Shown here piece by piece: positions 6,913-15,100 of a DNA stretch of 15,398 bases (position 1 is the first letter of the stretch; each line of letters starts with the position of its first letter). The stretch covers positions 1-15,398 of the forward strand of contig CAYLZD010000055.1 in assembly GCA_964388275.1 (NCBI GenBank). The letters run 5' to 3'. The notes under the pieces are model-generated. The model saw nothing but the letters and a program-made list of their open reading frames with translations. It made no database searches and was not told the origin of the DNA. The DNA comes from JARYLZ01 sp964388275. Lineage in GTDB: Bacteria > Bacteroidota > Ignavibacteria > SZUA-365. A program made the translations under genes and the position numbers.

Positions 6913-9327
6913 TTGCTGCTTGCGAAAGCGCAGATCATTACACCCGTGTACGTGGTGCTTTTCACGCATATCGAGGACGGCACGCCGGCGGCCGGTATCG
7001 GGACGCCGCAGGCGCGGCTCCAGTACGTCAACACCCGCAACGGGATGATCGAAATGGCGAAACTGGCGAAACGCCATTCGGTGCAATGGGTGTTCCAGCC
7101 CGACTGGAAAATTCTTCTCGCGTGCCTGGAATACGAGGACTCGCTTCTCCGCGCAAACACCAACGGGAAAAACCTGCTGCGCTACCTGAGCGAGGACATG
7201 GGAGTGGCCGTAGACCCGCACTCGCATGAGAAGCAGGGCTACAATTATACCGACGTAGCCCACCTGCTCGATTCGCTGGGCGTGGGGGGAAGCACCGTGA
7301 TCGGCGGACACGTCTGGGATCCCTCGCTGCCGCAGTTCCAGAACTGGGACCGCTTCCGCGCGCCCGTCCCGGGGTCTCGCTTCCCGTGGGCCTCGTGGAG
7401 GGGCGACATACTCATGGGCAGCGGCACGCCCAACCACGTGAACGATCCCTGCCCGAGCGGAATCTGGCGCCCCAGGGACCGCGATCATTACTGGGAGGAC
7501 GACACTGCAGGCAACATCGTCTGCGTCGGACAGTACACCGGCGACGTCTCCGGCGTCGCGGACCTGATCCGCCTCTACAGGACGGGCGTGGTGCATGCGT
7601 CGAATATTCTGACGGCCTCCTTCCACATCATGCCCTCCTCCATCACGGCGCCGGCCGGCCTCGCGGCCGTGGAGGACACGGTGATAAAGCCGCTGGCCGC
7701 GCTGCGCGACCGCGGAGAAGTGGTGCTGACGGACTTCAGCACGCTGGTCGGCATATGGAAAAGCCGCTTCGCGTCCAGGGCGCATCTTTACGACGGGAAA
7801 AATCCGCCGCTGCCCAACAGCGTCGGAACCTTCGTACCGAGCGAGGCGGGCGGAAGCGAGGGGATATACGTGGAGATCACCTTCCCCGACAGCGCCCGCT
7901 ACCCGGAGGGAGCGCCGGTGGTGGTGCATATAGCCGGCGGATGGGGAGCGGAGGGGCTCTCGGTGGCAAGGGACGCCATGACACCGGGCTTCGTCGAGAT
8001 CAGGTACAACTTCCCCGGCGGGGGAATCCCCGGGAAAGCGAGCGGCGGCAGCTTCGACGACCGCGGCGAAAATTGCATTCGCGCCACGCGCGACGTGATC
8101 CGCTTCGCGATGGGGAAAATCCCCGACCGGAACGGCAAATACCTGCGCGACTTCAGCGGCGGCATACATGCGCTCCCGGGCAACGTTGGCCTGTGCGGCT
8201 GGTCCAACGGCGGCAACGCCACTCTCACGGCGGCGGGGATGTTGGGCGATGAGCTGAGGGGACTCGCCTGGATAGTCAACTGGGAATCCCCCGTCGGTGA
8301 CGGCATGCCCACCGTGGACGCCGGAACGAACGGCAACGTGAATCCCGCCTACGACGCGGCCACCGGCGCCTGGGACCTGAGCCGGCTCGCTTACAGCGAC
8401 ACGCTACTGGTATCCAAACCGGGCCTGCCCGAACTCCGCGGCGGACTGTACTTCGACCTCGACGGCAGCGGCAGTCCCGAAGCCGGGCGCGACTGGTTCC
8501 TGACGCCGTACGCCTCCAAAAGCGCTCCGGTCCGGACATACTATTCGCTACGCAATCTGCACGAAGCCGTGCAGCGAGGCCTCATACCGCCCGCGGCGCC
8601 TCCACATCTCGCGAACGTCGACGAGACCGTGAATTTCTGGCAATGGCGCAACGGGTTCTTCTTTTATACGGCCGCCGTGATCCACAATCCCGGCCTGATG
8701 TTCATAGCGGCCGCCTCCGACACCGACCACGTGCAGGGCGCCGCCGACCACCCGCACGTGCTGGAACAGTACGACGGCCTGCTTCGGGCCGGCGCGCGCT
8801 TCGTCCGCCTCAATGCCGACCGCTCCTACTGCGAACTACTCGCCGGGCATCCCATGCCGCAGGCCGTGGACAACGACGCCTTCCACGTGTTCACGCACAC
8901 TACCATCGCCTCCGGCCTGCAGCCGGAAGGCGCCCGCAAGGTGCCCGACCGCATCTACACCTCGGCCGCAATACTTGAACTCGCGGACAGGACGCAGAAG
9001 GGCGTACTCACGCCCAACCTCGACGAGCCCATAGATCCGCGCGCGGGCACTGAGGTCTCGCAAGCACCCGGCAGGTTGGGGATGGACATGGAGCTGACCG
9101 GGAATCCAGTGCGCGGAGCGGGCCTGCTGCGCGTCTCGCTCGCTTCGCCGCAGAGCGTGCGAATAGAGGTGGTGGACATGGCCGGGAGAACCGTTGCGGC
9201 GCCGCTCTCTGCGCGGCTGGAGAGAGGTACGCATTGGCTGCCGCTGCCCGCTCTTGTGCCTGGCGTGTACGCGGTGCTGCTGAGAGGCGAGAGGGGGGTG
9301 CTGGGGAGGAGGTTTGTGCAGTTGTGA
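6913..9327 (+). CDS. Secreted T9SS-sorted alpha/beta-hydrolase with a deacetylase-like N-terminal domain (5' end in gap)
   Basis: 804 residues follow the gap, starting LLLAKAQIITPVYVVLFTHIED. LLLAKA-Q looks like the end of a signal peptide, so probably only the first 10-20 residues are missing. The N-terminal third (VVLFTHIED near 6952, VDPHSHEKQGYNYTDVAHLL near 7213) resembles the beta/alpha-barrel of polysaccharide-deacetylase-like proteins. From about 7850 comes an alpha/beta-hydrolase: PVVVHIAGGWG strand/oxyanion region, nucleophile elbow GWSNGGN (8197-8217, Ser codon 8203) and a late FIAAASDTDHVQ that may hold the acid. The last ~79 residues (MELTGNPVRGAGLLRVSLAS, VEVVDMAGR-type strand, PALVPGVYAVLL, RRFVQL) form a type A T9SS sorting domain, directing export and surface attachment or release. 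Substrate unknown; an ester or acyl group on a polysaccharide is a guess. GC-rich and apparently intact. Confidence 0.75.
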   Translation: MLLAKAQIITPVYVVLFTHIEDGTPAAGIGTPQARLQYVNTRNGMIEMAKLAKRHSVQWVFQPDWKILLACLEYEDSLLRANTNGKNLLRYLSEDMGVAVDPHSHEKQGYNYTDVAHLLDSLGVGGSTVIGGHVWDPSLPQFQNWDRFRAPVPGSRFPWASWRGDILMGSGTPNHVNDPCPSGIWRPRDRDHYWEDDTAGNIVCVGQYTGDVSGVADLIRLYRTGVVHASNILTASFHIMPSSITAPAGLAAVEDTVIKPLAALRDRGEVVLTDFSTLVGIWKSRFASRAHLYDGKNPPLPNSVGTFVPSEAGGSEGIYVEITFPDSARYPEGAPVVVHIAGGWGAEGLSVARDAMTPGFVEIRYNFPGGGIPGKASGGSFDDRGENCIRATRDVIRFAMGKIPDRNGKYLRDFSGGIHALPGNVGLCGWSNGGNATLTAAGMLGDELRGLAWIVNWESPVGDGMPTVDAGTNGNVNPAYDAATGAWDLSRLAYSDTLLVSKPGLPELRGGLYFDLDGSGSPEAGRDWFLTPYASKSAPVRTYYSLRNLHEAVQRGLIPPAAPPHLANVDETVNFWQWRNGFFFYTAAVIHNPGLMFIAAASDTDHVQGAADHPHVLEQYDGLLRAGARFVRLNADRSYCELLAGHPMPQAVDNDAFHVFTHTTIASGLQPEGARKVPDRIYTSAAILELADRTQKGVLTPNLDEPIDPRAGTEVSQAPGRLGMDMELTGNPVRGAGLLRVSLASPQSVRIEVVDMAGRTVAAPLSARLERGTHWLPLPALVPGVYAVLLRGERGVLGRRFVQL

Positions 9328-9330
9328 TGG

Positions 9331-9705
9331 GTGGGGGAAGAAGAGAACACACCGATTCCGGAAAAGCTGGACGAAGCCCTGAATGCGCTCGAACGATTGC
9401 TGACTCGGGAGACTCGGGACGAACTCGTATCAGGTGAATCGCAACCCTCATTCCTGCACTTCGGAATGGGGATGGGCATCAGGAACAGTTGGCGCTTGTG
9501 GAGCGGTTCGCCCCTCGCGCGGTACTTCAATTCCATCGGTATTTTTCATCCCGACGACATGAGCGGTATTATTCTGAGGTCGCTCGCGAGGCGGCTGCGC
9601 GGAGAAGACATACGCCTGGAGGAACAGGTGGAGGAATACAGGCGATTCCGGGAGCGCGACACGTCCGAACCATGGACACCCAGGACTCTCAATCAAACGC
9701 CGTAA
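9331..9705 (+). CDS. DUF6794-like protein
   Basis: 124 aa from GTG 9331; an in-frame stop at 9325-9327 excludes an earlier start. The core HFGMGMGIRNSWRLWSGSPL, then ARYFNSIGIFHPDDMSGIIL and LRGEDIRLEEQVEEYRRF match what I recall of the DUF6794 family of small cytoplasmic proteins, common in Bacteroidota: HFG.G..IRN.W.LW..S.LA.YF...GIFHPDDMSGIIL......L.GEDI.LEEQ...Y. No function is known. It starts 3 bases after the hydrolase stop, but the two are unlikely to be functionally linked. The length and conserved positions suggest it is complete. Confidence 0.7.
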   Translation: MGEEENTPIPEKLDEALNALERLLTRETRDELVSGESQPSFLHFGMGMGIRNSWRLWSGSPLARYFNSIGIFHPDDMSGIILRSLARRLRGEDIRLEEQVEEYRRFRERDTSEPWTPRTLNQTP

Positions 9706-9873
9706 CAGCCGAAAATCCGGCGCTGATCCGGGTCGCGGGAATGCAAGCGGGGATATTAGGCGAATACCATCCCAATTATTCACCAACGGAGCTGGAGTTG
9801 CGGATAAACGAACACAGCGCTCAGCGCATGAGAAATCCGATGTTTCGTTTCTCCACGCACCCCGACACTCCTG

Positions 9874-9951
9874 TTCAATCGAAACCGGGCGCAATAATAC
9901 CCGCAGCGCCCTCGCGGAGAAAAAAATATCCTTGCCTGATACTGATTGTTT
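9874..9951. repeat. 78-bp dispersed repeat, copy at the head of copy B
   Basis: Matches 11120-11197 in the same orientation; the last 51 bp (9901-9951 vs 11147-11197) are identical by eye and the first 27 bp similar. The part from 9925 also heads copy A (483). It is GC-rich (CAGCGCCCTCGCGG), then seven As, then a shared tail. No ORF explains the identity, so it is probably a non-coding element lying downstream of the minus-strand mini-ORF. Confidence 0.85.
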
Positions 9952-10196
9952 GCCGCGGGAAGACTAAATTCGAGTAATTCCATCCGTTGAATCCCGCAGG
10001 AGTTGATCAACAACGATTCGCATTACATGCACACGCAGCAGGGGTATAGGCAGTTCGTACCTACGACCTGCTATCAAAGAATAATGGTGAGGAATATTTA
10101 AACGATTGCATTTGTCAATCGAAGAAACGACCCTCCCAAATCGAAGCAACTTCATGACAACTGACCACAAAGCCCGCGAACTCTTCATCGTCGATA
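9925..10196. repeat. Dispersed direct repeat, copy B
   Basis: Partner of 483-756. Carries the second minus-strand mini-ORF and the second helicase-like start. The distal 130 bp, which include the mini-ORF C-terminus, are the best-conserved part; the centre, including the mini-ORF N-terminus, is more diverged. Confidence 0.85.
9964..10077 (-). CDS. Conserved mini-protein, copy B
   Basis: The minus strand reads from TTG 10077 to TAG 9964-9966: LIAGRRYELPIPLLRVHVMR then IVVDQLLRDSTDGITRI, 37 aa. It aligns without gaps to residues 8-44 of the copy A product, identical at most of the C-terminal 25 positions with D/E and L/I exchanges. The frame is open further upstream, so a longer product is possible. 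The central changes (ELPIP vs ELLTL) and the absence of an ATG may mean this copy is decaying. It is divergent from the helicase-like start at 10154. No family recognised. Confidence 0.35.
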   Translation of the reverse strand: MIAGRRYELPIPLLRVHVMRIVVDQLLRDSTDGITRI

Positions 10197-10347
10197 ACAG
10201 CGTCTCCGGTTGGACCGGACTTCGATGCCTGGAAGAATGGTACTCAATGCCAGGGCTGACATCACACGCGCAAAGCCGGAAGACCTCGTCGCCCGATCGC
10301 ACACGGGTGCAAAACCCCAGCCGCGCTGCCGGATGGAATTGAACTGA
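10154..10347 (+). pseudogene. Remnant of a helicase-like (PLD-nuclease/SNF2 type) gene, copy B
   Basis: ATG 10154 begins MTTDHKARELFIVDNSVSGW then TGLRCLEEW, a better-preserved version of the opening seen in copy A and, from memory, typical of large helicase-like proteins with an N-terminal PLD-like nuclease domain. The match ends after about 30 codons and the frame stops at 10342. Another frame reads NARADITRAKPEDLVARSHT, GAKPQPRCRMELN and stops at TGA 10345-10347, one base before the RhuM start; it looks like a genuine C-terminus. So again both gene ends are present and about 1,000 codons seem to be missing. Whether the two ends belong to one gene is inference. Confidence 0.55.
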
Positions 10348-10348
10348 C

Positions 10349-10912
10349 ATGGCAACAGTCAAGCCGATACCGGGCAAAGGAGGCGAAATCCTGCTCTATC
10401 AGAGCAAGGACGGGCGGACCACCCTCGATGTCCGACTCGAGCATGAGAGTGTATGGTTGACGCAGAAACACATGGCCGATCTGTTCGGAAAAAATACGGA
10501 CACCATAGGTCTTCACATTCGTAACATCTATAAGGAAAAGGAGTTGTCGGAATCCGCAACTACCGAGGATTCCTCGGTCGTTCGGACGGAAGGCGGCCGG
10601 AGGGTCAAGAGGAAAATCAAGTACTACAACCTCGATGTCATCATATCCGTAGGATACCGTGTCAAATCGCAGCGTGGTACGCAATTCCGGATATGGGCCA
10701 CACAAGTGCTTAGAGAGCATCTGCCCAAGGGGTACACCCTGTTCATCTGGTTCCTCGACGCCAACGGTCTGTTGTATCGCACCGACGGCACGAAGCGTCT
10801 GGCCGACAACGCACTCGTGGCCTTGACGCTACTTATAGCAGAGAGCAACCCCGCCGAGAAGGATGCGCTCATCGCCGTGATCGTTAACCTGATCAATCGG
10901 GAGAACCTCTGA
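10349..10912 (+). CDS. RhuM/Fic-like protein with its central part missing
   Basis: 187 aa. Residues 1-129 are a clear RhuM-family N-terminus (ILLYQSKDG, VRLEHESVWLTQKHMADLFG, HIRNIYKEKEL, KYYNLDVIISVGYRVKSQRG, QFRIWATQVLREHLPKGYT). Full-length members are about 330 aa and continue through a linker into a Fic/Doc domain with an HxFxDGNKR motif. Here the sequence jumps at about 10736-10739 from LPKGYT directly to LFIWFLDANGLLYRTDGTKR, the segment normally following that motif, then ends in the usual LINRENL C-terminus. About 145 residues including the catalytic motif are therefore absent, with the frame kept. Such genes are often found beside restriction-modification loci. The product, if made, should lack AMP-transferase activity. 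A naturally short variant is the alternative. Confidence 0.75.
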   Translation: MATVKPIPGKGGEILLYQSKDGRTTLDVRLEHESVWLTQKHMADLFGKNTDTIGLHIRNIYKEKELSESATTEDSSVVRTEGGRRVKRKIKYYNLDVIISVGYRVKSQRGTQFRIWATQVLREHLPKGYTLFIWFLDANGLLYRTDGTKRLADNALVALTLLIAESNPAEKDALIAVIVNLINRENL

Positions 10913-11082
10913 TGCCCGGCAATCTGCGCATCGAACTCGCCGCCGCCAGTATCTTCGCTCAGCTCGTCCGCTTTCTGCAGGACAAACTCGGATGTATCAT
11001 GGGACCGAACACTTCGAGTGACCGACCTTCGACTGCACGCCGGAGAACCGGCGATAGCCGAGAGGAGCGCTGTGCATTGTAG
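10912..11082 (+). CDS. Possible 56-aa ORF, perhaps a truncated gene start
   Basis: ATG 10912 overlaps the RhuM stop (TGATG), typical of an operon, and reads MPGNLRIELAAASIFAQLVR then FLQDKLGC before turning into low-quality sequence and stopping at TAG 11080-11082. The first ~28 codons look like real protein and the rest does not. By analogy with the other truncated genes this may be the surviving 5' end of a third operon gene. Family unknown. Confidence 0.3.
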   Translation: MPGNLRIELAAASIFAQLVRFLQDKLGCIMGPNTSSDRPSTARRRTGDSREERCAL

Positions 11083-11119
11083 ATATCAGGTCCGCTACAC
11101 CGGTACTCCAGCCCTCCGG

Positions 11120-11197
11120 TTCGTTCGAAACAGGGCGCTTCGAAAACCGCAGCGCCCTCGCGGAGAAAAAAATATCCTTGCCTGATACTGATTGTTT
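11120..11197. repeat. 78-bp dispersed repeat, solo copy
   Basis: Second copy of 9874-9951; 51 bp identical (11147-11197). Here the similarity stops right after ATTGTTT and is not followed by the mini-ORF or a helicase start. 67 bp separate it from the DUF488 start codon. Confidence 0.85.
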
Positions 11198-11263
11198 CCC
11201 GACTGTTTTCTAATTTCCGGATACAGGAATAGGCACGCTATCAGAACAGACTTGGGATCCGAC

Positions 11264-12049
11264 ATGCCGTCCGCAAAGCGTCTCACCATTTATTCCTTCG
11301 GGTACTGGGGCTGGGGAACTGCAACAGACAAGCTCGTCCGGCTCATGGACACTGCCGAGAAAGCGCGAGGGAAACAACCGCCTTTTTTCGTGGACATACG
11401 AGCCAGAAGAAATGTCCGCGCGCCGGGATTCCGTGAAAACGCGTTCGGCGACCTGGTGGGATCAGATCGGTACAGATGGATGCCGGATCTCGGGAACAAG
11501 CGCGTCCTTGAGCACAAAACAGGGCTGCAGATTATCAAGCCCTCTGCCGCGAAGGAATTGCTGGATCTTGCTGAAGAACGCGCGAAAAAGAAGCAACCAG
11601 TCGTATTTTTCTGCGCATGCGAATGGCCGGCATTCTGCCATCGATACGCCGTGGGTGACCTGCTTGTAAAGGAAGCGAAGAAGAGGAATCGGACTTTGAG
11701 AGTAGTTGAATGGCCAGGTGAAGAACCTGCAGTCGAATCTGTTTCGGTTCCCGCTGGCTTATACAAGGATATTGCCAAAGGGCGAAAGTCCATACCAATA
11801 ACCGACGGATTGGCAGCCCGTCTCGCCGGTCTGCCTTGGTGTTCTGTTATCGAGGTTAGTTCGAAAGGTGAGGATCCTATTTATAGTATCACCGGACCGC
11901 CGAAACGTGCAGAAAACAATTGGTATTTGCCACTACCTTGGGCAAAGGAGGTGAAGGATCCGGAACTTCAAAAAGTATGCGACCTCGCCTGGCAGGCATG
12001 GTATGCAAATGGATATGATCCGAAGGAATTCCCGGAACAGAAGAAGTAG
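11264..12049 (+). CDS. DUF488 family protein
   Basis: 261 aa from ATG 11264. The DUF488 pattern is clear: an opening strand SFGYWGWG, then FFVDIRARRNVRAPGF and the signature CACEWPAFCHR (normally C.E....CHR) near residues 125-136, followed by a C-terminal extension (IPITDGLAARLAGLPWCSVI, YSITGPPKRAENNWYLPLPW). The family is widespread and biochemically uncharacterised; conserved Arg, Cys and His suggest an enzyme. The frame is open upstream to 11192, but that reaches into the repeat, so the ATG is preferred. It ends 99 bp before a DrmD-like helicase on the same strand; a joint role in defence is inference. Apparently complete. Confidence 0.75.
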   Translation: MPSAKRLTIYSFGYWGWGTATDKLVRLMDTAEKARGKQPPFFVDIRARRNVRAPGFRENAFGDLVGSDRYRWMPDLGNKRVLEHKTGLQIIKPSAAKELLDLAEERAKKKQPVVFFCACEWPAFCHRYAVGDLLVKEAKKRNRTLRVVEWPGEEPAVESVSVPAGLYKDIAKGRKSIPITDGLAARLAGLPWCSVIEVSSKGEDPIYSITGPPKRAENNWYLPLPWAKEVKDPELQKVCDLAWQAWYANGYDPKEFPEQKK

Positions 12050-12148
12050 CAGATATTTGGCTGTCCCAGTGTAGTTTTTAAGCCTTACCGATCCGTCATC
12101 CTGTATCCGTATGCAAGGCGGTCGAAATAAGCCGCATCAACAATTTCA

Positions 12149-15100
12149 ATGATACTCGAATCCCTTACACCAGCCACTACCATCCGCGGCATACTCCCTG
12201 ACGCGCTCGTTACGGTTGTAAACGTAACGTGGTTCGGCTCCGATGCCCTGGAACTGACGTATAAAGGTCCGGACGGAAAGGTGGGCAACGTGCTGCTGTA
12301 CCGCCATGACGAGGCCCGTCTCGAAATAGTGGAAACAGGCCGTCCCTGGTCTTTCGACGGTGACGGGGCGTTGTTCCGCCTGGTTTCGGAAGCACATCGC
12401 ATACGCTTGGCGCATCTGTTCGATCCAGTCCTGGCGGTTCACACGTCATTGGTCGATCCGCTACCACATCAGATTACCGCCGTATACGAAGCGATGCTGC
12501 CGAGGCAACCTTTGCGTTTCCTGCTCGCGGACGATCCAGGCGCCGGAAAGACAATCATGGCAGGGCTGCTCATCAAGGAACTGATTGCTCGCGGAGACCT
12601 TCAACGTTGTCTTATTGTCTGTCCGGGTTCCCTCGCAGAACAATGGCATGACGAACTCAATAAACGCTTACATCTGCCCTTCGATATCCTGACGAACGAC
12701 AAACTCGAATCCGCGAGGACAGGCAACTGGTTCCTCGAAAATGATCTGGTTATCGCGCGTCTCGACAAACTCTCGCGCAATGAAGACGTACAGGCGAAGC
12801 TCCTCTCACCGGACTGCCACTACGATCTGGTGGTATGTGATGAGGCGCATAAGATGTCGGCTACTTTCTTCGGCGGCGAGGTGAAGTATACCAAAAGGTA
12901 TCATCTCGGCCGGATGCTGTCCGGTATAACCCGGCATTTTCTGCTCATGACTGCGACTCCTCATAACGGGAAGGAGGAGGATTTCCAGCTTTTCCTCGCT
13001 CTTCTCGACGGCGACCGTTTCGAGGGTCGCTTCCGCGACGGCGTGCATCAGGTGGACGTCTCCGACCTGATGCGGCGGATGGTGAAAGAGTCGCTTCTGA
13101 AATTCGACGGTACGCCTCTGTTCCCTGAGCGTATCGCGTATACGGTGCCTTTCAAACTGTCGGACGATGAGGCGCGTTTGTACACGCAGGTATCGGAGTA
13201 TGTTCGTGAGGAGTTCAACCGCGCCGATGCGCTTCAAAATGACAAGCGCGCCGGCACGGTCGGTTTTGCGCTGACCATCCTGCAGCGGCGGCTCGCCTCC
13301 TCACCCGAAGCGATCTATCAGTCTCTCAGGCGAAGACAGGAGCGGTTGGAGAAACGGCTTCGTGAACTGGAACTGCTGCGACGCGGCGTCGTCACCGAAT
13401 CGTTGATAACCGGAATGCCGTTGCTTGACATGGACGATCTCGACGATCTTGACGATGCGCCGGAAAACGAAGTGGAGGAAACCGAGCAGCAGGTGCTGGA
13501 TCAGGCTACGGCAGCCCGTACAATAGAAGAACTGAAGGCGGAAATTGCCACGCTTACAGGTCTCGTCGCACTCGCACATCGGGTGCGCCGAAGCGGTGTC
13601 GACACAAAATGGCGAGAACTTGCATCCCTGCTCGGCACAATATTCACGCATGCATCGGCGACCGGCAGAGTCGGAGAACCCGTGCTGCCGTACGGAGCAG
13701 GCGAAATACCGAAGCCGAGACCGTCCGTCGAGCAGAAGCTCGTGATTTTCACGGAGCATCGGGACACGTTGAATTACCTCCAGCACAATATCACAACATT
13801 GCTCGGACGCCAGCAGGCTGTCGTTGTGATTCACGGAGGTATGGGGAGGGAGGACCGGCGGAAAGCGCAGGCATCCTTCCTCCAGGACCCCCTTGTGCAG
13901 GTTCTTCTTGCCACCGACGCGGCTGGAGAGGGCATCAATCTCCAGCGCGCACATCTCATGGTCAACTACGATCTGCCCTGGAATCCCAACCGCCTGGAAC
14001 AGCGCTTCGGCCGCATACACCGCATCGGGCAGCAGGAAGTATGCCATCTCTGGAATCTCGTCGCCAAGGAGACGAGGGAGGGAGACGTGTATCAGACGCT
14101 GCTGGAAAAGCTGGAGGAGGCGCGCGAGGCGCTGGGCGGACAGGTCTTCGACGTTCTCGGCAAGCTCCAATTCGATGGCAAATCGCTTCGTGACCTGTTG
14201 ATCGAAGCCGTGCGTTATGGTGAACAGCCCGAGGTGCGAGCTCGCCTGACCCGGTCGATCACAAACGCTGTCGACCGGCCGAAATTGCAGGCGCTGTTGG
14301 AAGAGGAGGCACTCGCGCATGACGCAATGGATGCGAGCCGGGTTGCGCGGGTGCGAGAGGATATGGAGCGCGCGGAAGCGCGACGCTTGCAGCCGTATTA
14401 CGTTGAATCGTTCTTCGTCGAGGCGTTTCAGAAACTCGGGGGATCGGTTCGCCTGCGCGAAGCCCGCCGCTATGAGATCACCCATGTGCCGGCGCCTATC
14501 AGGAAAAGGGACCGCCTCATCGGGACGGGTGAGCCGGTTTTGCCGCGCTACGAGCGCATCACTTTCGAGAAGGACCTCATCGCCCCGACGGGGCAGGCGC
14601 TGGCGGCATTCGTATGTCCAGGGCATCCGCTGCTCGATTCAACGCTCGATCTCACTCTCGAACGGCACCGCGACCTTCTCCAGCGCGGCACCGTTCTCGT
14701 GGACGAGCAGGACAAGAGGACCGCTCCCCGCGTCGTCTTTTATCTCGAACATGCGATTCTGGACGCGAGTAAAACTCGCAGCGGCGCGCAACATACAGTC
14801 TCGAAACGCCTGTTGTACGTGGAACTTGATTCTATGGGGAATGCGAGGCACGTGCAGTATGCGCCCTATCTCGACTACCGGCCGCTCGGCGGGGATGAAC
14901 CGGGTATGGATGCCATACTTGCCCGGCCGGAGTGTGCCTGGATCACGCGAGAACTCGAAGGGAAGGCCCTTGAACACGCGATAGCTCATGTTGTGCCTGT
15001 CCATCTCGGTGAAGTCCGGCCGCAACGTCTGGAATTGATAGCGAAGACGCGCAACGCGGTAAAAGACCGTCTTTCGAAGGAGATCATATACTGGGATCAC

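Noticed and set aside
6679..8169. A 496-codon minus-strand frame
   Set aside because: Crosses the N-run and is antisense to the T9SS hydrolase.
6574..9327. A single 917-aa open frame
   Set aside because: It reads through 100 Ns and begins in the wrong frame for the lipoprotein signal; treated as two separate genes.
9489..9977. A 162-codon plus-strand frame running into the repeat
   Set aside because: Overlaps the DUF6794-like gene in another frame and ends inside non-coding repeat sequence.
483..11197. Repeats as a CRISPR array or insertion sequence
   Set aside because: Three widely spaced, unequal copies without spacers, terminal inverted repeats or a transposase.
13301..14626. A 441-codon minus-strand frame
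   Set aside because: It is antisense to the conserved SNF2 motifs of the DrmD-like gene and gives no recognisable protein.
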